A stretch of 19,693 bases of DNA. Source: CANRPC01 sp964456095. GTDB lineage: Bacteria; Bacillota_I; Bacilli_A; RFN20; CAG-449. Within the stretch, counting starts at the first letter, position 1, and each line of letters begins with the position of its first letter. The translations under genes and the position numbers were made by a program. Below the pieces are notes generated by a model. The model was not told the origin of the DNA. It saw nothing but the letters and a program-made list of their open reading frames with translations, and searched no databases. The stretch spans positions 1-19,693 of the forward strand of contig CAYVZF010000019.1 in assembly GCA_964456095.1 (NCBI GenBank), read 5' to 3'. Shown one piece after another: positions 8,427 through 16,196 of the stretch.

Positions 8427-11075
8427 ATGAAAAAAAATAAAATTATTAATTCATTTCTTTTATTCACATCATTGGTAGGAGTTTTATCTAGCTGTGGAAA
8501 TGAAACAACATCAAGTTCTAGTTCTGATTCCAATTTTAGTGAAAGTGTAACAGCTTCTTTTTCGGTAAAAGTAAAATCAATTGGTGGTAAAGAATTAGAG
8601 AATGTTACTGTAAATTTGTATGAAGGAAACGACATAGTTAGTTCTAAAAAGACTAATGAAACTGGTGATTGTGAATTTAATGTTGATAAAAAAGAATACA
8701 CGATTAAATTATCCGATTTACCAGATGGTTATTATCTTGAAAAAGAGTATAAAATTAATGCTGATGAAGATAATTATGAAATCACATGTTTATCTAAAGT
8801 ATTAGAAGGTGAAAGACCTAGTAATATAGCATCCTATGTTGAAGGTGATTTGATGTATGATTTTACAGTAACTAACACAGAAAATGAAACAATTACATTA
8901 TCGGAATTATTTAATACTTATGATATGGTATTTATTAATTTTTTCTATATTAGTTGTTCTGCATGCAATTTAGAATTTCCATTTTTAGAAGAAGCATATA
9001 ACGATTATAAAGATGATGTGGCAGTTGTTGCTCTTTCTCCTTACGATACAATGAATCAATTAACAAGTTTTAAAACTAACAAAGGCTATTCTTTTGATGT
9101 TTGTTTTGATAGCATTTTTCTAGCTGATGATTTTAATGTTCAAGCATATCCAACATCTGCGATTGTTGACCGTTATGGAATAATTCAATTAATACATGCT
9201 GGCGCTGTTACATCAAAAGAAGATTTCACAACTCTTTTTGATAAATATATTGGTGACGATTATGTTCCAGGCAACACAGAAGATAGTATCGGTGGAGAAG
9301 ATACTGGCGTTAAACCTGATCCTAATAAACCAATGCCTGATACTAAAAAAATTGAAGCTGTTATTAATGGAAATGGTTTTACTAATTCTTGGTATGCTGA
9401 ACAAGATAAAGAACTTGCTGAATATACATGGCCTTGGTATATAGATGAAGATAAAAGTGCAATATATTCATCTAATGCAAAAATTGCTAATTCAACTGCT
9501 TCTATTTATACAAAAGTTCATTTAAAAGAAAATGAAGTATTTGTATTTGATTTCTTTGCATCTACAGAAGAATATGGTGACTATTTTTATGTAAAAGTTG
9601 ATGATGTAATCGAATATTCTGTATCTGGAATAAGTGATGATTGGCAAACTTGTTATTCATTTATTGCTAGTGCAGAAGGTGATTATGAAATAGGTCTTCA
9701 TTATATTAAAGATAGTGATTCTTATGCTGGAGAAGATACAGTTTATATTAAAAATGTTAGAATTATTAAAAATAGCGAAATAAGCGAATCTGTGTATATA
9801 AAAAGACATGCTTCATATTCATATAATAGCGCATCTCAAAGAAATGAAAAAGTTGTAGATATTTATTTCAATAGTTCTGATAATTATTATCATGTTGGAA
9901 GTATTAACGGACCAATTCTTTTCGCGGATATTTATGGTGAAGGAAGTACATATTATGATACCAATTCTATTAATACTATGGTAAGTGAAGGATTGTTTAA
10001 ATTCGGCAAAAAAGACTATTCTGATAAAATGGAGTTCTATGCAACACTTGCTAGTAATAATGATTATGGTATAGTTCCTATTACAGAAGAATTGAAGGAA
10101 ATATTAATTGATTTCACTTCATATTATTATGAAAAAGCAAATGGTAATAAAGACGATTATAAACCATATGAAAATCAATGGTATGATATATGTTGTTATT
10201 ATGAAGGATATAATGTCGATAAAGAATTTAAAGACCCTATTGAAGGACTTGCAACTTTCTCAAGTTTGGAAGCGGAATTAGGTGATCAAAATTTTGTTAA
10301 TATTGATTCATTTGTTATGCCTAGAGGAAAACTTAGTAAATTTGTTCCAACTAATTCAGGTGTTTATAAAATAAATAGTATTAGTAATAACAATACAGTT
10401 GCTTGGATTTTCTTAAACGATGATCGAGATAATAGTATGTTTTTTGAAAGTGATACAGGTGCGAGAATTTATCAAACTGGTGAATTATCTACTTCTAATT
10501 ATTGTATGTATGTATATTTAGAGGCTAATACACCTTATTATATCTGTTCAGGTTTTGATGATATGTATGAAACAGGTATTATTCAATTTAATATAGAATA
10601 TATTGGTAAAAGTATGTCATTGTTTACATCTTGTTCATTTGGACCATTCTATTATTCTGATGATTTTGATGTTACTGGAGATATTATCGCGGGTGGAATA
10701 GATGTCGCTTTAGGCGATGATGGATATTACCACGAATTAAAAGCAAATGGTGAATTAGGGTCATTAATTTATTGTGATTTTGAATACTATTCATACTTTA
10801 ATTATTCAATAAATGAGTTAATTGCAGCAGGTTATTTTGATTTAACATATGATAAATTCGAAGAAGCTGAAATAGTAGGTGGTATTAATTATACTTCAAC
10901 TATGAATGCATATAAAAACAGAATAATTACAGATGATGGTGAAACTAAAGGATGTGTTCCTGTTGATGAAAGACTTGCGTCTATATTGCAAAATTTTATG
11001 GATGTTTATACATTTAAAGGTGTAGATCATTCATGGACTAAACTTTGCTATTATTATAAAAGTATAGGAGAGTAG
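8427..11075 (+). CDS. Large lipoprotein with TlpA-like thioredoxin domain and repeated module
   Basis: This is an 882-residue surface lipoprotein with lipobox LSSC (Cys23) and a Ser-rich linker. Residues 45-130 look like a small beta-sandwich of the SpaA/carboxypeptidase-regulatory type. Residues about 140-275 form a TlpA/redoxin-like thioredoxin fold with active site CSAC (177-180) and the loop proline P242 (YPTSAIVD), so extracytoplasmic thiol-disulfide exchange is likely. A beta-sandwich follows at about 313-462. Module A (about 476-595), a PPC-like stretch (about 600-740) and module B (about 752-882) complete it; A and B are related copies of an unrecognised domain. The ATG at 8427 is preferred over a GTG at 8415 because AAGGGTGG (8411-8418) is the ribosome site. 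It is co-transcribed with the next lipoprotein, four bases apart. The redox partner is unknown. Confidence 0.85.
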   Translation: MKKNKIINSFLLFTSLVGVLSSCGNETTSSSSSDSNFSESVTASFSVKVKSIGGKELENVTVNLYEGNDIVSSKKTNETGDCEFNVDKKEYTIKLSDLPDGYYLEKEYKINADEDNYEITCLSKVLEGERPSNIASYVEGDLMYDFTVTNTENETITLSELFNTYDMVFINFFYISCSACNLEFPFLEEAYNDYKDDVAVVALSPYDTMNQLTSFKTNKGYSFDVCFDSIFLADDFNVQAYPTSAIVDRYGIIQLIHAGAVTSKEDFTTLFDKYIGDDYVPGNTEDSIGGEDTGVKPDPNKPMPDTKKIEAVINGNGFTNSWYAEQDKELAEYTWPWYIDEDKSAIYSSNAKIANSTASIYTKVHLKENEVFVFDFFASTEEYGDYFYVKVDDVIEYSVSGISDDWQTCYSFIASAEGDYEIGLHYIKDSDSYAGEDTVYIKNVRIIKNSEISESVYIKRHASYSYNSASQRNEKVVDIYFNSSDNYYHVGSINGPILFADIYGEGSTYYDTNSINTMVSEGLFKFGKKDYSDKMEFYATLASNNDYGIVPITEELKEILIDFTSYYYEKANGNKDDYKPYENQWYDICCYYEGYNVDKEFKDPIEGLATFSSLEAELGDQNFVNIDSFVMPRGKLSKFVPTNSGVYKINSISNNNTVAWIFLNDDRDNSMFFESDTGARIYQTGELSTSNYCMYVYLEANTPYYICSGFDDMYETGIIQFNIEYIGKSMSLFTSCSFGPFYYSDDFDVTGDIIAGGIDVALGDDGYYHELKANGELGSLIYCDFEYYSYFNYSINELIAAGYFDLTYDKFEEAEIVGGINYTSTMNAYKNRIITDDGETKGCVPVDERLASILQNFMDVYTFKGVDHSWTKLCYYYKSIGE
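9852..10211 (+). other. Unrecognised ~120-residue module, copy A
   Basis: This encodes residues 476-595 of the first lipoprotein. Features shared with copies B and C are an N-terminal stretch with D-x-Y-(Y/H) near IYFNSSDNYYHV, an NG-x-x-L turn, a KDY-type site mid-domain, an amphipathic helix (ITEELKEILIDF) and an aromatic C-terminal end with W then CCYY. Confidence 0.6.
10680..11072 (+). other. Unrecognised ~120-residue module, copy B
   Basis: This encodes residues 752-882, the C-terminus of the first lipoprotein. It shares DDGYYHEL near its start, NGELGSLI, a central SINELIAAGYF stretch, VDERLASILQNF in place of the helix, and W then LCYYY at the end. It is the most diverged of the three copies. 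Confidence 0.55.
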
Positions 11076-11079
11076 TTTT

Positions 11080-13530
11080 ATGAAGAAAAAAGTGTTTTTA
11101 ACGTTAGTATTACCATTATTGCTTGTAGGATGTGGAGAAGAAAATCCTTCGCAAACAAGTGATAATATCATTTCAAGCGAAAAACAAATTAGTGAGTCTA
11201 GTAGTGTATCAAGCGAAAAAAAGGATTCATATAGTGTTGAAGTACTTTATCCTGATAATACACCTGTAAAAGGTGGTATTAAAGTTGAATGGTGTAATAA
11301 AGGAAGTTGTTCTAAATCTGTTGAAATCAATGATAACGGACTAGCTTTTAATGATGAATTAAAAGATGATGAATATACTGTTCATATTAATAATATTCCT
11401 GAAGGATACGCATATAATCCAGATTATTATGTAGTAAATGCTGAAAATAAAAGCATTACTATAACTCTTTCTAAAATACTATCATATCAAGAAGGCGATG
11501 GAAGTAAATATAAAGATGGAGAAAATAAAGGTCCATATGTTGTCAAAGAAGGTGTATATAATGTTAGTTTAACTGAAAGTGATAATTATCATTATTATGC
11601 ATTTACACCAACAACTCCTGGTAAATTTGTCATTGAATCTTGGTCATTAAGTGATGATCCTTTACTTGATTATTATTCAAATACGATGCAAGTTATTCCA
11701 AATGATCCTTGTGAAACATATGATAATAATGGTACATCTAATAATTTTAAATATGAATTTGAAATTTCAAGCAACGATTATGGTTATGAAAGCAGCGGTT
11801 ATACAATGGTATTCGGTGTAACATTTAAAAATACTGCACGTAGTGTTGAATTTCCAATTAGTTTTAAATGTATAGAAAAATACGATTATAAAACTAATAG
11901 TAAAATAGAAAATGAAATTGAAACAAAAGTTGCATCAAATGTTCCAAATGTTTATAAAAAACCATCTGAGGGTAAATTAACACCCGCAAAATATGATGGT
12001 ACTACAAATGTTTATTTTAATGAAGAAGATGGATTATATCATGTTGATAGTAAAAATGGGGATTATCTTTTTGCATATATTACAAAAACAAATGCTAATA
12101 TTAGTGAATCATTTGCAGACGCTCAAAAATCTATGTCAAAGGCATTAATTATTAATAAAGTTGATTATAATTCATTTATTGATTCTTATAAAAATGCAGT
12201 TAATAGCGATGGTGTTTGTTTAGTAACGCAAGAATTAAAAGAATTTATAGACATATATGTAAAAGATGGACCTGGTAATTTTGAATTATCGTGGAATGGA
12301 CTTACATATGATGAAAATTCATGGCTAATTTATTGTGGTTATTATCAAACAGTTTATACAGATTTAAAAAAATCTTCTATTACGCCAAAATTTTCTTCTT
12401 TAAAATATGGTGATTTTATTGGAGCATATAATGTTAATATTTCAAAAATAAATGAAATAGTTATTGATTATAATGCATCTAGTTTAAATACATATACAAT
12501 CATTTCTGATGATCCTAATATAGTTATTTCATATGATGAGATTAACTATGAATCTGATATAAATCTTGTTATTAAAAGTAATAATAATGAAAATATTTCA
12601 TTTAAAGTTAATTCAAAAGATGTTAGTAATAATGTCGTAAAATTTAAATTATATTATGGTAATAAAAATATTAAATTAGTAGATGTTGGAAGCAATACTA
12701 TTAAAGTTAATGATAATAAAGAAGAGGTACTATTTATCGCTTCAAATAAAGCAAGTTATGCTTTCTCAGCAAAAAAAGGTTCAAGTGTTTCATTTGTAAT
12801 AAATGGAATCACATATTCTTCGCTAGATAATGATATTTATGTAGAATTAAAACTTGATAGTAATGAATCATTTGTATTTGAATTAATTTCAATAAATCCA
12901 AATGTTGATACTTTAATTTTTAAAATTATTGAAATTGGTAATTTAGAAATAGGTGAAAATATTTTAGATTTCAGTGAAGAATCATTGCTCGAAGGATTTG
13001 AATTAAATTTAAATATAGAAGAAAGTGGTAATTATTTATTTAGCATTAATTCTTTATATTACAATCTTATTTCAATTAAAATAAATGGAACAAAATATTC
13101 ATTTAGTAGTGAAGGAATTATTTCTGACTTATATTTTGATGCGAATACATCCATACATTTATCTATTGAAAGTAAAAGTTTAGTTGATCATTTTATTAAT
13201 TTGAATATTATTAAAGTAGATGGAATTTTAACAAAAGGTGATAATACCTTAAACTTAACTTCTAATAAATCTTGTTTTATATTTGAAGTTCCTGATGATG
13301 GTGTTTATACATTCTCTAGTTCTTCTATAAGTGATGATGTTGGTGTATATTTTGAATATCTAGGTGATTCATATGGACCTACTTCTAGCACAAATAAAAC
13401 TATTTCTTTCGATACTACAAATTTAACAAAAGGTCAATTAGTAATTGTTTATGTTGGATATACTAGTTTAGATTCATCTACTACATTACCGACTTCATTT
13501 GAAGCTAGTATAAATATTAATAGTAAATAA
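11080..13530 (+). CDS. Large lipoprotein with module C and PPC-like repeats
   Basis: This is an 816-residue lipoprotein with lipobox LVGC (Cys18) and a Ser/Glu-rich linker. Residues about 48-130 repeat the SpaA-like sandwich seen in the first lipoprotein (PVKGG start, ending NIPEGYAYNPDYYVVNA). Residues about 150-265 resemble bacterial pre-peptidase C-terminal (PPC) domains, with YNVSLTESDNYHYYAFTP. Module C occupies about 308-425. The rest is beta-rich, with three similar units of about 80-100 residues (from about 537, 621 and 716). There is no thioredoxin domain and no catalytic motif that I recognise. AGGAG (11066-11070) lies nine bases before the ATG, and the preceding stop is four bases away, so it is the second gene of the operon. 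Binding or adhesion at the surface, perhaps together with the thioredoxin lipoprotein, is inferred only from architecture. Confidence 0.8.
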   Translation: MKKKVFLTLVLPLLLVGCGEENPSQTSDNIISSEKQISESSSVSSEKKDSYSVEVLYPDNTPVKGGIKVEWCNKGSCSKSVEINDNGLAFNDELKDDEYTVHINNIPEGYAYNPDYYVVNAENKSITITLSKILSYQEGDGSKYKDGENKGPYVVKEGVYNVSLTESDNYHYYAFTPTTPGKFVIESWSLSDDPLLDYYSNTMQVIPNDPCETYDNNGTSNNFKYEFEISSNDYGYESSGYTMVFGVTFKNTARSVEFPISFKCIEKYDYKTNSKIENEIETKVASNVPNVYKKPSEGKLTPAKYDGTTNVYFNEEDGLYHVDSKNGDYLFAYITKTNANISESFADAQKSMSKALIINKVDYNSFIDSYKNAVNSDGVCLVTQELKEFIDIYVKDGPGNFELSWNGLTYDENSWLIYCGYYQTVYTDLKKSSITPKFSSLKYGDFIGAYNVNISKINEIVIDYNASSLNTYTIISDDPNIVISYDEINYESDINLVIKSNNNENISFKVNSKDVSNNVVKFKLYYGNKNIKLVDVGSNTIKVNDNKEEVLFIASNKASYAFSAKKGSSVSFVINGITYSSLDNDIYVELKLDSNESFVFELISINPNVDTLIFKIIEIGNLEIGENILDFSEESLLEGFELNLNIEESGNYLFSINSLYYNLISIKINGTKYSFSSEGIISDLYFDANTSIHLSIESKSLVDHFINLNIIKVDGILTKGDNTLNLTSNKSCFIFEVPDDGVYTFSSSSISDDVGVYFEYLGDSYGPTSSTNKTISFDTTNLTKGQLVIVYVGYTSLDSSTTLPTSFEASININSK
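12001..12354 (+). other. Unrecognised ~120-residue module, copy C
   Basis: This encodes residues 308-425 of the second lipoprotein. It matches copy A closely in VYFNEEDGLYHVDSKNG, LFAYI, the mid-domain KVDY, VTQELKEFIDIY and the terminal W followed by YCGYY. Confidence 0.6.
12688..13524 (+). repeat. Three PPC-like beta-rich protein repeats
   Basis: Protein-level repeats begin near residues 537, 621 and 716 of the second lipoprotein. Each opens with G-x-N-x-(I/L) followed by hydrophobic beta strands (GSNTIKV, GENILDF, GDNTLNL). Each then has a FSxxxGSS, YLFSINS or YTFSSSS strand and an ING or YLG turn. The repetition is diverged and not visible at DNA level. Assignment to the PPC fold is tentative. 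Confidence 0.4.
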
Positions 13531-13563
13531 ATTAAAGCCCCTCTTTTAAAACGGGGCTTTAAT
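13531..13563 (+). terminator. Strong intrinsic terminator after the lipoprotein operon
   Basis: ATTAAAGCCCC (13531-13541) pairs perfectly with GGGGCTTTAAT (13553-13563) around an 11-base loop. This is the most GC-rich stem in the window and starts directly after the TAA of the second lipoprotein. The tail TTT is inside the stem and the T-run is short. The sfp start lies 18 bases downstream, so some read-through into sfp is possible. Confidence 0.8.
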
Positions 13564-13581
13564 CTTTTAAAAGGAAACATT

Positions 13582-14190
13582 ATGACAAAAGTATACATAT
13601 TAGATATTTTAGAAAATAAAATTGATGTTGAACTACTAATTAATAAAATACCAATAAATGTAAGAAAAAGATTTGATAAATACTCTATATTTGAAGATAA
13701 AATAAGAAGCGTTGTTTCATATTATTTGCTTAATAAGTATTTAAAAAAAGACTTTTTTATTGATTTAAAAGAGTGCGATATTAAAGAAAATGAATATGGG
13801 AAGCCATATATAGTTAATAGTGGTATAAAATTTAATATTTCACATTCTAATAGTTTAGTTTCTTTAATTATTAGTGATGATGAATGTGGGATTGATATTG
13901 AAATAATAGACACCAATAAGCATTTAAATATTGCAAAAAAAGTTTTAACAAAAGACGAATATGAAATATATTTATTATCAAAAGATAATGAATTATTTGT
14001 TACAAAATGGACGATTATTGAAGCATATAATAAAATGCTTGGTTTGGGAATAAATAATCTAAAGTTAATATATAATAATATAAGTGAAGAATATATTATA
14101 AGAAAAATACAAAGTATAAATGAAGAAAACTATATTTTAATAATTTTTTCTAAAGATAAAACTATAAAAATTAATAAAGTAAGTATATAA
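13582..14190 (+). CDS. 4'-phosphopantetheinyl transferase, Sfp type
   Basis: This 202-residue enzyme would move the phosphopantetheine arm from CoA to a conserved serine of a carrier protein. The Sfp-superfamily motifs are present: NEYGKPY (70-76), FNISHS (84-89), GIDIE (103-107, with metal-binding D105 and E107) and WTIIEAYNK (143-151, with E147 and K151). Its length matches compact Sfp-like enzymes rather than the shorter AcpS trimer type. AAGGAAA at 13571-13577 supports the start. No polyketide, peptide-synthetase or carrier-protein gene is visible in the window, so its substrate must be elsewhere. It could serve fatty-acid ACP if no acpS exists. It may be co-transcribed with the zinc-ribbon genes that follow 29 bases later. 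Confidence 0.9.
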   Translation: MTKVYILDILENKIDVELLINKIPINVRKRFDKYSIFEDKIRSVVSYYLLNKYLKKDFFIDLKECDIKENEYGKPYIVNSGIKFNISHSNSLVSLIISDDECGIDIEIIDTNKHLNIAKKVLTKDEYEIYLLSKDNELFVTKWTIIEAYNKMLGLGINNLKLIYNNISEEYIIRKIQSINEENYILIIFSKDKTIKINKVSI

Positions 14191-14219
14191 TAAAAAAAAA
14201 CTAAGGAGAAGAGTGACCT

Positions 14220-14702
14220 ATGTATTGTAAATATTGTGGAAAGAAAATTGATGATGCTATTTTTTGTCCTTATTGTGGTAAAAAACTAAAAAGCAAAGAA
14301 ATAATAATAAATGATAAAGAAGAAATAAAAGAAGATGTAGTAGAGGAAGTTGAAGTAGAAGTTGTAAATGAAGAAAATCAAACTTCATCAAACAACAAAG
14401 AAACTATTGATGCAAATGATACTATAGAATCTAGTAAAAATGATGATGAAAGACCATGGAGCATTTTTGCAAAAATTGGATATATCGGTGGATTAATATC
14501 ATTTATTGTTTCATTCTTTTCATATTATATGGCGAATTCAAGAATATTATTTGGAATTGCTTGTATAGTTTTTTCCGCTCTTGGAAGGAAATCGGTTAAA
14601 CAAAAAAATAAAGCTAATTTAGGTTTAGGTTTTTCGATTGCAGCAGTTGCTATAAGTATAAGTATTTATTTGCTTGTATCACTTAGTTTAATATCATTAT
14701 AA
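14220..14702 (+). CDS. Zinc-ribbon membrane protein, paralogue 1
   Basis: This 160-residue protein is the first of five tandem paralogues. The N-terminal zinc ribbon has Cys3, Cys6, Cys16 and Cys19 (CKYC then CPYC). A long acidic, Ser/Asn-rich linker spans about 30-78. The conserved core WSIFAKIGYIGGLISFIVSF begins at about 81 and is followed by hydrophobic segments, with FSALGRKS and KANLGLGFSIAA between and around them. The layout suggests a cytoplasmic zinc ribbon tethered to two or three membrane helices; the topology is inferred. The function is unknown, and the membrane part recalls DUF4190-like small membrane proteins. AAGGAG lies about 11 bases before the ATG. Its linker is the longest of the five. 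Confidence 0.85.
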   Translation: MYCKYCGKKIDDAIFCPYCGKKLKSKEIIINDKEEIKEDVVEEVEVEVVNEENQTSSNNKETIDANDTIESSKNDDERPWSIFAKIGYIGGLISFIVSFFSYYMANSRILFGIACIVFSALGRKSVKQKNKANLGLGFSIAAVAISISIYLLVSLSLISL

Positions 14703-14721
14703 AAATAAGGGGGAATTGATT

Positions 14722-15111
14722 ATGGTATGTAAAAAATGCGGTGCAGAATTTGATGAAGGGAATTTTTGCCCTATATGTGGCAATAATGAATTCGTTGATG
14801 AATATGATGTAGATAACGCTAGTAGTAATAATGCTATTTCAAATAATGAAAATTTATGGAGCAAATTTGCTAATATTGGATATATTATTGGACTTATAAC
14901 ATTTATCTGTTCTTTTGTGCTTCCAATTTTTGTCCCTACTGTTGCTCCGATCGCTGGAATTGTCTTCTCATCACTTGGAAATAAATCGGCTTTAAATAAA
15001 GATAAAGCTAAAAAAGGTTTAGGTTTTTCAATCGCAGCATTAATTATATCTTCAATATTGTCAGTTGTTTTTAGCTCAATATTAAATATTATTCTTAATT
15101 TACCATATTAA
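14722..15111 (+). CDS. Zinc-ribbon membrane protein, paralogue 2
   Basis: This paralogue has 129 residues from the ATG at 14722. An in-frame TTG at 14716 sits only two bases from the AAGGGGG ribosome site (14707-14713), so the ATG is preferred. The zinc ribbon is CKKC then CPIC, followed by a short Asn/Ser linker and the shared core LWSKFANIGYIIGLITFICS, then FSSLGNKS and KAKKGLGFSIAALII. The first 13 codons and the segment around GLGFSIAALII are nearly identical at DNA level to paralogue 3, which points to a recent duplication. It has about three hydrophobic segments and ends in NLPY. Confidence 0.85.
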   Translation: MVCKKCGAEFDEGNFCPICGNNEFVDEYDVDNASSNNAISNNENLWSKFANIGYIIGLITFICSFVLPIFVPTVAPIAGIVFSSLGNKSALNKDKAKKGLGFSIAALIISSILSVVFSSILNIILNLPY

Positions 15112-15124
15112 TATGTTAGAGTTA

Positions 15125-15152
15125 TTGATAATAATAAAGTATTAAATATTAA
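15125..15152 (+). promoter_or_regulatory. Weak candidate promoter before paralogue 3
   Basis: TTGATA (15125-15130) and TATTAA (15147-15152) are separated by 16 bases in the only sizeable gap (about 100 bases) of the zinc-ribbon array. The array is otherwise nearly continuous. The boxes are imperfect, and such matches are common in AT-rich DNA. Confidence 0.25.
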
Positions 15153-15212
15153 CTTTATGAAAAAATAATGATATTATATTTTATGAATAAAATCTTTTAG
15201 GAGGGAATTTAT

Positions 15213-15731
15213 ATGGTATGTAAAAAATGTGGTGCAGAATTTGATGAAGGTAAGTTTTGTCCTGTATGTGGTAACGAAGTATTTAGCGAAAAAATAGAAA
15301 CAGAAGTAGTTGATGTCGTATCAAATAATGAAACAGTAAATAATAATTCAAAGCATGAAAAGTTATGGAGTACATTTGCAAATATTGGATTTATTATTGG
15401 AATTATTGCATTTATTGCGTCATTTATTTTACCATACGCTGTTATAAGTTTTGAAGTAGTTGTTATCGCATCGATTGTGTTTTCTTGTTTAGGAAAGAAA
15501 TCATTTAATAATAGAAAAAAAGCAAAAAAAGGTTTAGGCTTTTCAATCGCGGCATTAATTATTAGTTTTATTTTAACAATAGTGTACGCAATTATTTTTG
15601 AAACAATTTTATTTGCTATAATTGGAATAGGAACTGCAGGAGCTGAATTTGGTTCAGTTGAAGAATTTATAGAATATATTACTAATTTAATTCAAGGTAA
15701 TGAAAGTGCAATGCTTTTATTTATTAGGTAA
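15213..15731 (+). CDS. Zinc-ribbon membrane protein, paralogue 3
   Basis: This is the longest paralogue, with 172 residues and a zinc ribbon CKKC then CPVC. The core LWSTFANIGFIIGIIAFIAS leads to FSCLGKKS and KAKKGLGFSIAALII, shared with paralogue 2. It carries an extra C-terminal region (EFGSVEEFIEYITNLIQG) after the last membrane helix, absent from the others. AGGAGGG at 15199-15205 is the best ribosome site in the array. The next gene starts five bases after its stop. Confidence 0.85.
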   Translation: MVCKKCGAEFDEGKFCPVCGNEVFSEKIETEVVDVVSNNETVNNNSKHEKLWSTFANIGFIIGIIAFIASFILPYAVISFEVVVIASIVFSCLGKKSFNNRKKAKKGLGFSIAALIISFILTIVYAIIFETILFAIIGIGTAGAEFGSVEEFIEYITNLIQGNESAMLLFIR

Positions 15732-15736
15732 AAGTA

Positions 15737-16177
15737 ATGTTTTGTAAATATTGTGGATATGACATAGTTGAGGGCAATGTTTGTCCTAACTGTGGTAAAG
15801 AAAACGAAGAAGAAGTAAAAGAAGTGATCAATGAATCTTCCTCTGTTAGTGAAGAAATCACTCCAAATAATAAAAAGATTTGGGATGTATTTGCTAAGAT
15901 GAGTTATGTTTCAGGTATTGTAACTTTTATCGTTTCTTTCTTAACATTTGGTTTAACAATATTTTTTAGTGTAGCTTCACTTGTGTTTTCTTGTTTAGGA
16001 AAGAAATCATTTGCATATAATGATAAAGCTAAAGTAGGTTTTAAATTTTCACTTGCTTCTACAATAATAAGTGGAGTTTTATTAACAATTTTAGTTGTAG
16101 CATGTATTGTTATTGGGATACTTGCTATATGCGGCATTAGTGTATTTGCTGTGATTATGGCATGGATATTAATTTAA
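15737..16177 (+). CDS. Zinc-ribbon membrane protein, paralogue 4
   Basis: This 146-residue paralogue has zinc ribbon CKYC then CPNC (Cys3, 6, 16, 19) and an acidic linker. The core is diverged (IWDVFAKMSYVSGIVTFIVS), but FSCLGKKS and the following KAKVGFKFSLASTIIS keep the family pattern. The C-terminus is a long hydrophobic stretch. No clear ribosome site precedes the ATG apart from an AGG near 15726, so translation probably depends on coupling to paralogue 3. Confidence 0.82.
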   Translation: MFCKYCGYDIVEGNVCPNCGKENEEEVKEVINESSSVSEEITPNNKKIWDVFAKMSYVSGIVTFIVSFLTFGLTIFFSVASLVFSCLGKKSFAYNDKAKVGFKFSLASTIISGVLLTILVVACIVIGILAICGISVFAVIMAWILI

Positions 16178-16196
16178 TTATAAAGGAGATTTGATT

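Noticed and set aside
8427..8440. A8 run after the ATG of the first lipoprotein as a second phase-variable site
   Set aside because: Here the A8 run is in frame with a complete signal peptide and lipobox. Lys-rich signal peptides naturally give such runs in this genome, so there is no evidence of frame disruption.
8384..8701. A 105-codon open frame on the minus strand over the first lipoprotein start
   Set aside because: It is antisense to a well-supported lipoprotein gene, has no ribosome site and no recognisable protein features. The same applies to minus-strand frames at 5641-5847, 9213-9404, 13722-13916, 15904-16137, 17950-18153 and 19114-19296, and to plus-strand frames at 9196-9444 and 17232-17462.
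14716..14721. Upstream TTG starts for zinc-ribbon paralogues 2 and 5 (14716 and 16191)
   Set aside because: Both lie only two bases from the ribosome site, while the ATG six bases further on has normal spacing and gives the same MVC/MIC start as the other paralogues.
15112..15212. A small gene in the 100-base gap between paralogues 2 and 3
   Set aside because: The only ATG-led frame ends after ten codons (start 15113), and no RNA structure is evident. The gap is more likely promoter and leader DNA.
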